A program made the translations under genes and the position numbers. The notes below the pieces were generated by a model that worked only from the letters and a program-made list of their open reading frames with translations, was not told the origin of the DNA and ran no database searches. DNA of 64,000 nt from assembly GCA_026315105.1 (NCBI GenBank), contig CM048750.1:261011151-261075150 (forward strand), given 5' to 3'. Positions 54,451-64,000 of this stretch are shown in pieces (positions within the stretch are counted from its first letter, which is position 1; each line of letters begins with the position of its first letter). This stretch comes from Locusta migratoria. Lineage: Eukaryota; Arthropoda; Insecta; Orthoptera; Acrididae.

Positions 54451-55470
54451 TTGTTGTTATTGTAATGGTCTTCAGTCCGGAGACTGGTTTGATGCAGCTG
54501 TCCACCCTACTCTATCCTGAGCAAGCCTTTTCATCTCCTCATAAGAACGGCAACCCACATCCACTTGAATCTGCTTACCATACGCGTCTCTTGGTCTCCC
54601 TCTGCGATTTTTACCCCACACACTTCCCTCCAATGCCAAATTTACGATTACTCGATGTCTAAGAATGTGTCCTACCAAGCGATCCCTTCTTTTAGGGTAT
54701 GCCAAAAATTGCTTTTCTCACCAATTCTGTTCAGTATGTCTTCATTAGTTATGCGATCTACCCACCTAATCTTCAGCATTCTTCTGTAGCACCACATTTC
54801 AAAAGCCTCTATTCTCTTCCTGTCCGCACTGCTTATCGTCCATGTTTCACTCCAGTACAAGGCAACACTCCACACAAATGTCTTCAGAAAAGACTTCCTT
54901 ACACTTAAATTAATATTCGATGTTAGCAAATTTCTCTTTTTCAAAAATGCTTTTCTTCCCATTGCCATTTTGCATTTTATGTCCTCTGTACTTCGACCAT
55001 CGCATGTTATTTTACTACCCAAGTAACGAAATTCACCTACCACCTTCATTTTTTCGTTACCTAATCTAATTCCTTCAGCATCGCCTGATTTTCTAAGACC
55101 GCATTCCATTATTTTTGTTTTGCTCTTGTTAATGTTCATTTTATACGCTCTCTTCAACACACTGTCCATTCGATTCAACTGCTCTTCCAGGTCCTTTGCT
55201 GTCTCTGACAGAATTACAATGTCATGCAAAACGCAATGTTTTTATTTCTTCCCCCTGAACTTTAATCCCTATTCCAAATTTTCCCTTGCTTTCCTTCACC
55301 GCCTGCTCGATGTACAAATTGAATAACATCGGAGAAAGGCTACAACCCTGTCTTACTCCCTTCCCAACTGATGCTTCCCTTTCATGCCCTTCGAGTCTAA
55401 TAACTGCGGTCTGGCTTTTGTACAAGTTGTAAATAACTCTCCTTTCCCTGCAATTTAGATTACTTCTGAA
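54451..55470 (-). pseudogene. LINE B, copy B4: reverse transcriptase C-terminal half
   Basis: The minus strand runs from RERRVIYNLYKSQTAVIRLE G (about 55450) through GVRQGCSLSPMLFNLYIEQ and TLRFA, a 1-base shift at the FADD box near 55220, then DIVILSETAKDLEEQLN, FRYLGSKITCDGRS, FEMWCYRRMLKIRWVDRITN and GWTAASNQSPD, ending in ACCATTACAATAACAACAAT at 54451. It is closely similar to B5 and lies in the opposite orientation. Confidence 0.88.
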
Positions 55471-55475
55471 AACTA

Positions 55476-56555
55476 CGAGGCTCGTCGAGAAAGCATGTTC
55501 CGTTTGGTAATAAAATGAAATTATACACAGATACAAAAGAAATTTTTATTGCACAAAATTCTACAACTCTTAAACTAACTGCCGAAATTTTGCAGGCATT
55601 TGTCATAGCGTGGCACCAGGTTTTGTATACCTTCTTCATAGAAACCTGCCGCCTGTGTCTTCAACCATTTAGAAACAGTTTCTTTCAGCTCGTCCTCATT
55701 GGTGAAGTGATGACCGCCGAGGAAAGACTTGAGATTTAAGAACAGATGAAAGTCGCTAGGAACGAGGTCAGGGCTGTACGAAGGATGGTCAAACACGTCC
55801 CAGCCAAATCCCTGTGGGAGGTTTTTCGTCACATTTGCAGTGTGTGGTCGCGCGTTGTCTTGAAGCAAAACAGTACCTTTTGACAGCAGTCCCCGGCGCT
55901 TATTCTGAATTGCACGGAGCAATTTCCGGTGTCTCGCAATAAGCATCTGCTTTGATTGTTTGACCACGCAGTAAGAAGTCAATGAGTAGGATGCCTTTCC
56001 AGTCCCAGAACACTGTGCACATAATTTCCGAGTTGTCATGATTTGCTTCGGCTTTGCCTTTGGTGGGGATGAAGTGTCCCTCCATTCCATTGATTGCCGC
56101 TTACTCTCAGGGGTGTCGTAAGAAACCCACGTTTCATCTCCTGTGACCATCCGTCTCAGAAATTCTTCGCCTCTTTCAGCATAACAGGTCTCAAGTGCAC
56201 TACCCATCCGTTGTATTTTGTGAGAATCTTTGGTGCCCAACGTGAGCAAAGTTTACGAAATTTCAGTTGTTTGGTAACAATTTCATGCATCAGTGATAGT
56301 GAAATTTGGGGAAGTCCATAGCGAGAGCACTAATTGTAAACCTACGGTTTTCCTGGATCTTGTCATCAATCGCGTGAACCAAAGGTGGACGCCCTCTTCG
56401 TTATTCATCGTGCACATCACTACGCCCGCCATTGAACTGTCGGATCCATCTTCTCACCATCGAATCAATCATCGCATTTGGTCCGTAAACATCGCAAATT
56501 TGCCGACACATTTCACTTGGTTTCACTTTCCTCGAATTCAGAAATCGAATCACCT
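55476..56555 (-). mobile_element. Mariner M3, 5' end lost
   Basis: The 3' end CGAGGCTCGTCGAGAAAGCA follows TA at 55474-55475. The other end stops at about 56555, within the first codons of the transposase, where LINE B5 begins. The 5' terminal repeat and untranslated region are absent. Confidence 0.9.
55575..56550 (-). pseudogene. Mariner transposase of M3 (D,D34D), near complete but frameshifted
   Basis: Minus-strand pieces from 56550 give VIRFLNSRKVKPSEMCRQIC and MVRRWIQQFNGG-like sequence (N-terminal DNA binding, other frame), then in 56249-55575: MVTGDETWVSYDTPESKRQS MEW with the first Asp, LLQDNARPHTANVTK with the second, and HPSYSPDLVPSDFHLFLNLK with the third, 34 residues later. Between KQIMTT and the second Asp two compensating shifts occur; IMCTVFWDWKGILLIDFL is readable in the alternative frame at 56085-55900. 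Ends LVPRYDKCLQNFGS. All three catalytic residues survive but the N-terminus is severed. Confidence 0.9.
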
Positions 56556-57462
56556 ATCAGTTGGGAAGGGAGTAAGACAGGGTTGTAGCCTTTCTCCGAT
56601 GCTATTCAATTTGTACCTCGAGCAGGCGGTGAAGGAAAGCAAGGAAAAATTTGGAATAGGGATTAAAGTTCAGGGGGAAGAAATAAAAACATTGCGTTTT
56701 GCCGATGACATTGTAATTCTGTCAGAGACAGCAAAGGACCTGGAAGAGCAGTTGAATGGAATGGACAGCGTGTTGAAGAGTGCATATAAAATGAACATTA
56801 ACAAGAGCAAAACAAAAATAATGGAATGCGGTCTTAGAAAATCAGGCGATGCTGAAGGAATTAGATTAGGTGACGAAACATTGAAGGTGGTAGATGAGTT
56901 TTGTTACTTGGGTAGTAAAATAACATGCGATGGTCGCAGTACAGAGGATATAAAATGCAGAATGGCAATGGGCAGAAAAGCATTTTTGAAAAAGAGAAAT
57001 TTGCTAACATCGAATATTAACTTAAGGGTAAGGAAGTCTTTTCTGAAGGCATTTGTGTGGAGTGTTGCCTTGTACGGGAGTGAAACATGGACGATAAGCA
57101 GTGCGGACAGGAAGAGAATAGAGGCTTTTGAAATGTGGTGTTACAGAAGAATGCTGAAGATTAGGTGGGTAGATCGCATAACTAATGAAGAGGTACTGAA
57201 CAGAATTGGTGAGAAAAGGAATTTTTGGCATACCTTGACTAAAAGAAGGGATCGCTTGGTAGGACACATTCTTAGACATCGGGGAATCGTAAATTTAGCA
57301 TTGGAGGGAAGTGTGTGGGGTAAAAATCGCAGAGGGAGACCAAGAGATGCGTATAGTAAGCAGATTCAAGTGGATGTGGGTTGCCGTTCTTATGAGGAGA
57401 TGAAAAGGCTTGCTCAGGATAGAGTAGGGTGGAGAGCTGCATCAAACCAGTCTCCGGACTGA
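56293..57462 (+). CDS. Chimeric 389-codon frame: antisense mariner joined to LINE B reverse transcriptase
   Basis: Codons 1-~88 are the antisense of the M3 transposase N-terminus and have no expected function. Codons ~89-389 are a continuous LINE B reverse transcriptase tail: VGKGVRQGCSLSPMLFNLYL, TLRFADDIVILSETAKDLEE QLNGMDSV with the catalytic FADD, FCYLGSKITCDGRSTEDIKC, FEMWCYRRMLKIRWVDRITN and the terminal GWRAASNQSPD. Fingers motifs and endonuclease are missing, so no retrotransposition activity is expected. It is the longest intact LINE B frame here. A gene finder would likely call it. Confidence 0.6.
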   Translation: MIVKFGEVHSESTNCKPTVFLDLVINRVNQRWTPSSLFIVHITTPAIELSDPSSHHRINHRIWSVNIANLPTHFTWFHFPRIQKSNHLSVGKGVRQGCSLSPMLFNLYLEQAVKESKEKFGIGIKVQGEEIKTLRFADDIVILSETAKDLEEQLNGMDSVLKSAYKMNINKSKTKIMECGLRKSGDAEGIRLGDETLKVVDEFCYLGSKITCDGRSTEDIKCRMAMGRKAFLKKRNLLTSNINLRVRKSFLKAFVWSVALYGSETWTISSADRKRIEAFEMWCYRRMLKIRWVDRITNEEVLNRIGEKRNFWHTLTKRRDRLVGHILRHRGIVNLALEGSVWGKNRRGRPRDAYSKQIQVDVGCRSYEEMKRLAQDRVGWRAASNQSPD

Positions 57463-57478
57463 AGACCATAACAACAAC
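56556..57478 (+). mobile_element. LINE B, copy B5
   Basis: Starts abruptly at TCAGTTGGGAAGGGAGTAAG (VGKGVRQG) and ends GAAGACCATAACAACAACCT at about 57478. B4 shows the same family extends further 5', so the start is a breakpoint and not a family boundary. Confidence 0.9.
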
Positions 57479-57739
57479 CTGATTTCACAGGCGGTGGTAT
57501 GTTCAATCAACGCCGACATTTCAAACAAGCACAACAAAGCGTACGTAACTGACAGTGATCTCCAAATGGCGCACGTTCTTCTCCTTGATACACATCATCT
57601 ACAGCGCATGTGCGGAACTGCAATCGCAGCGCTGCAGCGGAGATAAATTGAAACGGAACTTATTTTCTGGACGCGCCTCGTACTTCTACCGACAGTTTAC
57701 TATCCAATGCTCTAACTCCTGTTGGAAAAGCAGTACCAT

Positions 57740-57995
57740 TATACTCTCCACTAAAGTACCGTCTGATTCTTACATCTACAACCATACTCAGCATGCCACT
57801 TCACGGCGTATGGTGGTGGCTGCTTTCTCTACCATTTTCACTCTTCCACTTTTTCCAGTCGCATATGGTTCGCGGGAAAACGATTGCCGTTATGCCTCAA
57901 TGTTGGCTCTAAGCTCTCTAATTTTATCCTCAAGTTCTTTCCACGAGATGTACGTACGAAGAAACAGGCGGACGCAAACTCCGTAAGTCACGAAG
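57740..57995 (-). mobile_element. LINE C-type 3' end fragment (C2)
   Basis: The plus strand ACATCTACAACCATACTCAG CATGCCACTTCACGGCGTAT is the reverse of a LINE 3' untranslated end with a GTAGATGT tail. The minus strand then encodes RTYISWKELEDKIRELRANI-like sequence, the C-terminal (ISRKDH.DKIREIRA) region of the LINE A/C group. Only ~250 bases remain. Confidence 0.65.
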
Positions 57996-58059
57996 GACTG
58001 AGTTGTGGATCATCGATTTCGATCGAATTTTGCATGGGCTTTCTATATTGTATTATGCT

Positions 58060-58240
58060 GAAATCCCGGCGTTGCCCGGGTATTTATTTATTTATTCCTG
58101 CCTTGACTTAGTACTTTTCCTATCCCTTCTCTCTGTCCATCTTCTTTTATTCCTGAAATCATGTTATATTTATCGGAGAATATATAAAAAACTAGCTGTA
58201 AACCTGGCATTGCCCGGGTGTTTATTTATTCTACACTTTC
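58060..58240 (+). repeat. Short direct repeat with TTGCCCGGGT
   Basis: CCGGCGTTGCCCGGGTATTTATTTATT (58068) and CTGGCATTGCCCGGGTGTTTATTTATT (58203) begin two ~135-base units that share CCTTCTCTC/CCCTCCGCT-like pyrimidine-rich interiors. Confidence 0.65.
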
Positions 58241-58498
58241 TTAGTCCACCTCCCCTTCCCTCCGCTATCTGCATTCATCTCTTTCTTTCCCATGTATCTG
58301 TTCGTTTCCACCTTTCCCTTTCTCGGCAATGTTTTTTGCAATGCACCCTCTGTCATGTACCATACGAACATGTATGTATTTTGTGACCTTTCTCTTGGTA
58401 TAAGTGTCGTGTGTGCAAAAATTCATCAAGATCTGAGAAAACCTATTCATTTGGTCAAAGTTCGTATGTTAAGTAGGGGAATTGTAGGGTGCCCCTAG

Positions 58499-61384
58499 AT
58501 AGATCAGGGGTGCACTACACTAAGGAGCGGCTACTCGGGTAGCAGAGTACTTGTAGAGTGCACATGGGTTTTTTTTAGGCTAGGCGCTAACTCTGATGAG
58601 CACTCGCCTGTCAGCATTCAAACAGCGAATTCAGGCCACGTTCGGAACAAAAATTCGAACATAAAAATATTAGCCGCGAACTTACAGAGTATTAGAAACA
58701 AAGTTCCCGAATTTGCAGCGCTGCATGGAAGTTATTGCGCTCAGATAGTTTTAGGCACCGAAAGCTGGCTAAATGATGATGTGGCAAGTTCAGAAATATT
58801 TAGCGAAGCGTGGAATGTATATCGGAAAGATAGATCTGATACAACTGGAGGAGGAGTGTTCATCGCTGTGGACAAAGATATTGTTTCTACTGAGATCGGG
58901 GTTGAAAGTAACTGTGAAGTTATCTGGGCACGCATAACATGTCTAAAAGAAGTAAAGTTAATAGCTGGTTGTTTTTACCGGCCCCCCAGTGCTGCTGTAG
59001 CAGTTTTAGAATCATTCAAGGAAAGTCTACACCAGGTAGTGCATAGGTATCCGGGCCATGCAATATTAGTCGGAGGTGACTTCAACCTTAAGAGTATAGA
59101 TTGGGACCTCGCTAGTTACATTTCAGGCGGTACAGACAAGCAGTCTTGCGAGCTACTTTTGGACACATTCTCCGAAAACTGTCTTGAGCAGTTAAACCGG
59201 CAACCCACGCGCAATGGAAATATTCTAGACCTTATAGCCACAAACAGGCCTGACCTTATTAACGATGTCTGTGTAGAGACAGGAATTAGTGATCATGATA
59301 TCGTCATAGTATCGATGGTGACCAAAGTTCATAAACCAGTCAAGAAGGCTAGGAGCGTGTTTTTGTTGGGAAAAGCCGACAAGCAAATGTTACGATCGCA
59401 CTTAGAAAATGAATGGGCATCATTTAATTCTGGGACTATGGATGTAGAGGAATTGTGGACTAAATTTAAATGCATTGTTAATGAAGGGTTAGAGAAATAT
59501 GTGCCAGTAAAGACGATTAAGGATGGAAAAGATCCACCGTGGTATAATAATAATATTAGAAAGCTGCTGAGAAAGCAAAGGCTGTTGCACTCTCGATTCA
59601 AAAAAGAACACGCAAATGATGACAGGCAAAAGTTAGTAGAGATTCGTGCGTCTATAAAAAGATCGATGCGTGAAGCATACAATAATTATCACAGCCATAC
59701 CTTAGCAAAAGATCTTTCCGAGAACCCGAAAAAATTCTGGTCCTATGTAAAATCGATAAGCGGGTCAAAGCCCACTGTCCAGTCACTAGTTGATCATTTC
59801 GGGGCAGTAATAGAAGAAAGCAAACGGAAAGCTGAAGTTCTAAATTTAACCTTTAAGAAATCTTTCACGCAGGAGGACCGCACAAATATACCATCATTTG
59901 ATCAACGTACTAATTCCGAAATGGGGGACATAGCAATAGGTATTTCCGGTGTAGAGAAGTAGCTGAGAGAGCTAAATACGAGAAAGTCTGCTGGTCCGGA
60001 TGGTATACCAGTTCGGTTTTACAAAGACTATTCTGCGGCATTGGCCCCCTACTTAGCTTGCATTTATAGCGAATCTTTAATTCAGCGCAAAGTTCCTAGT
60101 GATTGGAAAAAAGCGCAGGTGACTCCCGTGTATAAGAAAGGAAAGAGAACTGACCCATACAATTACAGGCCAATATCGTTGACATCGGTTTCATGTAGAA
60201 ATTTGGAGCATATTCTCAGTTCGAATATAGTAAATTTCCTTGAAACGGAAAAGCTTCTTTCCATGAATCAGCACGGGTTTAGGAAACATCGTTCATGTGA
60301 AACTCAGCTTGCCATTTTCTCAAATGACATCTTGCGAGCCATGGACGAAGGGCAACAGGCGGATTGTGTTTTTCTCGACTTCAAAAAGGCGTTCGACACG
60401 GTGCCACACTGCAGACTGCTAACGAAGATACGAGCTTATGGAATAGGTTCACAGATTTGTGACTGGCTGGAAGACTTCCTAAGTAATAGAACGCAGTACG
60501 TTGTTCTCGACGGCGAGTGTTCATCAGAGACGAGTGTATCGTCAGGCGTGCCCCAGGGGAGTGTGATAGGACCGCTATTATTTTCTATCTATATAAATGA
60601 TCTGATGGACAGAGTAAGTTGTAATTTGCGGCTGTTTGCTGATGATGCTGTGGTGTATGGGAGGGTGTCGTCTGTAACTGACTGTAATAGCATACAGGTT
60701 GACTTTGACAAAATTTCTAGTTGGTGCGAAGAATGGCAGCTAGCTCTCAGTGTAGAAAAATGTAAGGTGATGCGCATGAGTAGAAAAAACAATCCTATAA
60801 TGTTCGAATACAGCATCAGTAGTGAGCTTCTTGATGCGGTCGCGTCGTTCAAATATCTAGGCGTAACATTGCAGAGCGATATGAAATGGAACGAGCATAT
60901 AAGGACAGTTGTGAGTAAGGCAGACAGCCGACTTCAGTTTATTGGGAGAATTTTGGGAAGATGTACTTCACCTGTAAAGGAGACCGCGTATAAAACGCTT
61001 GTACGACCACGTCTTGAGTATTGCTCAAGTATTTGGGACCCGCAGCAGATCGGTTTGAAGGAAGACATAGAGGCGGTTCAGAGGCGAGCAGCTAGATTTG
61101 TTACCGGTAGGTTCGACCAATGCGCGAGTGTCACGGAAATGCTCCGGCAACTCAATTAGGGATCGCTGGAAGAAAGACGACGTTCTTTTCGTGAATTTCT
61201 GTTAAGTAAATTTAGAGGGCCGGAATTTGAAGCTAAGTGTAGTACGATCTTGCTGCCGCCTACTTACATTTCGCGTAAAGATCACAAAGGCAAGATAAGA
61301 GAAATTAGGGCTCGTACGGAGGCGTATAGGCATTCTTTTTTTCCTCGTTCAATTTGGGAGTGGAATAGGAAAGGAAATGCCTAG
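58499..61384 (+). pseudogene. LINE A3 ORF2: AP endonuclease plus reverse transcriptase, two nonsense codons
   Basis: No ATG opens the frame; recognisable protein starts at NIKILAANLQSIRNKVPEF (~58660). Endonuclease motifs: LGTESWL, GGGVFIAVDK, GGDFNLKSIDWD, ILDLIATN and SDHDIV (catalytic Asp/His). Linker with FKKEHANDDR. Reverse transcriptase: [93 protein letters not shown]-terminus: FFPRSIWEWNRKGNA. Stops at 59960-59962 (CAG to TAG; Gln in A1) and 61157-61159 (TGG to TAG; Trp in A1 and A2). Otherwise it is unbroken for ~960 codons, so it is a fairly young loss of function. Confidence 0.93.
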
Positions 61385-61460
61385 TAGTGGTACAGTGTAC
61401 CCTCCGCCACGCACCTTACGGTGAATTGCGGAATATGTATGTAGATGTAGATGTAGAAGT
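58499..61460 (+). mobile_element. LINE A, copy A3: most complete non-LTR retrotransposon here
   Basis: Open in one frame from after the stop at 58496-58498 through endonuclease and reverse transcriptase to 61384, then a 3' untranslated stretch with TGAATTGCGGAATATGTATG and the GTAGATGTAGATGTAGAAGT tail to ~61460. Copies A1 and A2 in this window belong to the same family. The 5' limit is uncertain because no second copy covers it. Confidence 0.93.
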
Positions 61461-61499
61461 AGCCTCCACCGTGCACCGAACGAAATTTTATACAGTGAC

Positions 61500-63340
61500 A
61501 TTTCTCTTGTTTTTGTGGTGAAGTGTGCAAAATTTCATAAATATCGGAAGAAAACTATAGATTTGTATGCAATAGAAACACAGAGTCACACTGACAAACG
61601 CACTTTGTTGTTCTCAGTTTTATTTCATACAACCACTGTTCTGAGAATAACGAAAAGAACAACAACAACAAAAAAAAAAAAAAAAGAAAAAAAAGGATCT
61701 GTGAAATTGGTCGAGCCGTTCTCAAGATATGGCGCGTCCAACATACTTGGTGATCCGTTTTTATCTTTCGAGATAGTCTCCCCCATGCACTGTATGAAAC
61801 TTTAGGTAGACGCTGACCTTCCTTTTGAAGGTCAAGCGTGCGAAGTTTCGTGAAGGTCGGAATGAAACTGTAGATTTCGTCAGTAATAAATTGTAACGTT
61901 ATGCCAAATGCCGTAATTTTACTTCATGAACGTAGAAAGAGTAGTAAGCGACAAACTTTTTCCCTATCATCATTTTGCTGGGGTTGTCAGCGAGAAGAAT
62001 TTTCCTAAAGGTTTGAAATTATGTGTGAAGTTGGCTGCAATTCGCTAAGTCCTCTCCTCAAATAGTGGACTGATAAAGTCACACTATTACATGCCGCAAT
62101 ACGGGGAAGTTTTATTGTTTATGACGTCATATCTCCTGAATTATCGGCTCTATCGCAAAATCGTTTCTTGGCTGACGTCTTCCACTGATGAACTAAATTC
62201 CTGCCAAATTTCAGCTTCATAGGTGAAGAAGTTTTCGAGATTTCGTGTTTAGTCAGTGAGTGAGTGTCTGAATGAGTGTCCTTTCGCTTTTATATACGTA
62301 GAGATAACGCTGTCTTGCATAATGTTCAAAATTATAAGTGCAGTATCCAAACAAGAAAGATGGTAGTCACAATACAAATGACATAAAATGCGTACGATCT
62401 CATATTTATTGAATTATACGTTGTACAATTGTATAATTTTCAGGTATGTATTCAATTGTATAAGTTCTGTATGTCTGTAAAATCACTTGGAAATGCAATT
62501 AGTAGTAAAGAAGTAATAGAATAAAACTTGGTGAGTGATGGGGTGGTTTTCCATGAACGTTACTGTATATGTGCTCTTATCTCATGAACTGTGTGTCGTA
62601 CTGTGATACAATTTTGAAGGTACTTGTATGTGTGTATACTGTCTTCAAATATTCCTGCGTCTACAATTTATAGTGTAGATATTATAAATTGTAACGTCAT
62701 TACGAATGCCGCAGTCTTAGTCCATGAACAGCGGAAAAGTAGTAAGCGAGAAACATTTTCCATTTCATAATTTTGCTATGGTTGTCATCCTGAAATAGTT
62801 ATGTTTAAAGTTCGTTCGAAGTCGCTAAGTAATCTCGTTCTCATATACTGTATTCATAAAGTCTCGTCGCATTATGTGAAAGTTTTTAGTAATTCCTACT
62901 GTTTATGACGTTATATCTCCTGAACCATGTATCGTACAAAATTGGTTCCTTACGATAAGGACAATGTGTGCCAAATTTGCTTGACATCGGTCCAGTGCTT
63001 TAGGAGCAAACATGCAACACTGTCGTTTGATGCAGCAGTTAACGCATCTTATTGCTTATGACGCCATATTTCGTGAACAATGTGTTGTACGTGATCCTTA
63101 CACTTACGGCGACCGTCCTCATGGATTGAAGCTTGCATGTTCAAAATTTCAAAAAGATTGGAACCGAACTGTAGATTTGTGTGCAATATGTACACACAAA
63201 CATACGGACACTGCTTTATGTATAAAGAGACACGCCTTTCGTATTTTTGCTAGACACTTAGTACTTTTTGAAAAATCAAGGTCAAAGTTGATTATGGAAA
63301 ATCGTGTTTTCAATGCTATACATCAAAAGAAAATTTGACA
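61500..63340 (+). repeat. Diverged ~800 bp tandem repetition
   Basis: 61880-62240 and 62685-62990 run parallel: ATAAATTGTAACGT twice, AGTAGTAAGCGA(C/G)AAAC twice, TTTATGACGT(C/T)ATATCTCCTGAA twice. A further pair is GTGCAAAATTTCATAAATAT...CTATAGATTTGTATGCAAT (61525) and TTCAAAATTTCAAAAAGATT...CTGTAGATTTGTGTGCAAT (63139). Sequence on the left of LINE A3 (58400-58440, TGCAAAAATTCATCAAGATC) resembles the latter pair. The long frames at 61515 and 63012 are products of this repetition and have no motifs. Confidence 0.7.
61663..61696 (+). repeat. A-rich tract
   Basis: ACAACAACAA followed by an A run with two G interruptions. Confidence 0.85.
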
Positions 63341-63423
63341 AATATTTTTTGGGTATATAATGCTTTTGTGTTTTCTTGCTGTGGCTTCGGTACTCGTAAA
63401 CACGGGCGACTTTCCGAGTCCTC

Positions 63424-63487
63424 TCACCGGTCGAGCGGTCCATGACTAGAGACTGTCATACCAGGTTCGAACCTCCATCACGGCAAT
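63424..63487 (+). other. tRNA-like or SINE-head fragment
   Basis: GGTCGAGCGGTCCATGAC resembles an A-box and CAGGTTCGAACCT a B-box, spaced about right for a serine- or leucine-like tRNA head without its acceptor stem. No body or duplication was found. Not a functional tRNA as far as can be seen. Confidence 0.35.
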
Positions 63488-63489
63488 TT

Positions 63490-64000
63490 TTATTAAAATT
63501 TGATAATCTTCTCATATTTGTAATATCTTTTCTTCCTTTATTTTAAAGTAGAGCATCATGAAGTGTGATTAATATTCAATTAAGTGTATTATTTGTTTAC
63601 AGAGCCCTATTTTATGCGGTGACCACAGTTAGACCCCTCTCCTAGTCAGGTTTTTAAGTGTGTTACTTACATAATTTAAATGTTTGTTTTAGCATCAGAC
63701 TATGTTGTGAATCAAAGTTATAGTAATTGAAGCTTGTTATTTTATTATTTCTTCCATCACCTTTCATCCCATTTACAAATTTAAGGTTTGGTACAATAAT
63801 ACATAATTTTTCTTTTATTACATTTTGTAGTAAAATATAATAAAGTTGCTACACTTCTTGTATGTGGTTTACTGATCGCAAAGGAAACTGCAAGTCTTCA
63901 GGTTGAACCTACATTAGATCGTGCTGTTACGAAAAGTATGTTTTACAAACAAGCGTTTAGAGTTAACGTTTGTGTAAGTCAATTCCTGTGTACTTCCAAC
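63490..64000. other. No recognisable feature
   Basis: AT-rich DNA to the window end; no frames with motifs. Confidence 0.4.

Noticed and set aside
54212..54520. 102-codon Ala/Pro-rich frame in the CpG-rich block
   Set aside because: GC-rich DNA lacks stops by composition; the frame runs into LINE B antisense sequence.
1..64000. CRISPR array, operon, riboswitch or bacterial-type system
   Set aside because: No regularly spaced identical repeats with unique spacers, and composition, splice signals and repeats are those of an insect nuclear genome.

Overview
The window reads as non-genic DNA from a large, repeat-laden insect genome. The best match from memory is a grasshopper or locust (Orthoptera, Schistocerca-like). 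The tRNA-headed SINEs with a tail ending ACAAACATTTGAAC, the Tc1 element with ends CTGGCCATTAAAATTGCTAC, the LINE with a GATGTAGATGTAG tail and the LINE whose 3' end reads ACCACAACAACAAC are all repeats I associate with that group. This attribution comes from recall, not from a search. I found no convincing intact host gene, no operon, no CRISPR array and no functional RNA gene.

Layout. 0-9 kb: a foldback mariner-like element cut by a SINE, a ~280 bp hairpin, a minus-strand LINE A copy, a small nuclear copy of mitochondrial 16S rRNA, a dead Tc1 element next to an AT microsatellite, and an LTR-like repeat (L1). 9-22 kb: an inverted half-mariner, a second LTR-like repeat (L2) split by LINE B, a Tc1 copy split by a SINE, and several SINEs, one nested inside another. 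22-28 kb: pogo-like terminal repeats, an 866 bp mariner-like element with long terminal repeats, a MULE transposase remnant, a near-perfect 225 bp hairpin, a LINE B copy with a SINE inside, and a pogo/Tigger-like remnant. 28-34 kb: a possible 3 kb hAT-like element, then a SETMAR-type mariner that carries a complete non-autonomous hAT. 34-46 kb: a Penelope-like fragment, two TTA-flanked PIF/Harbinger-like elements (one holding a LINE A fragment, the other 5.1 kb long and filled with SINEs), a LINE C fragment, and two Penelope-like fragments pointing away from each other. 46-49.5 kb: mostly unassigned sequence holding two short remnants that look like a P-element/THAP system, a THAP zinc-finger exon and a CDQGxNN catalytic segment on opposite strands. 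49.5-57.5 kb: LINE B with a SINE inside, a threefold array of ~0.9 kb composite units, then two LINE B copies in opposite orientation around a truncated mariner. 57.5-64 kb: the longest retroelement, LINE A3, with an almost complete endonuclease and reverse transcriptase broken by two nonsense codons, set in diverged repeated AT-rich DNA.

The genes do not work together as a pathway. What the window records is layered transposition. About a dozen insertions carry exact or near-exact target-site duplications of the length expected for their class, so a relative order of events can be read off. The most unusual items are the P-element-like pair near 48 kb, the composite tandem array at 51.8-54.15 kb, the inverted LINE B/mariner/LINE B junction that creates a chimeric 389-codon frame, the mitochondrial 16S insert, and the sharing of one SINE body among several different tRNA-like heads.
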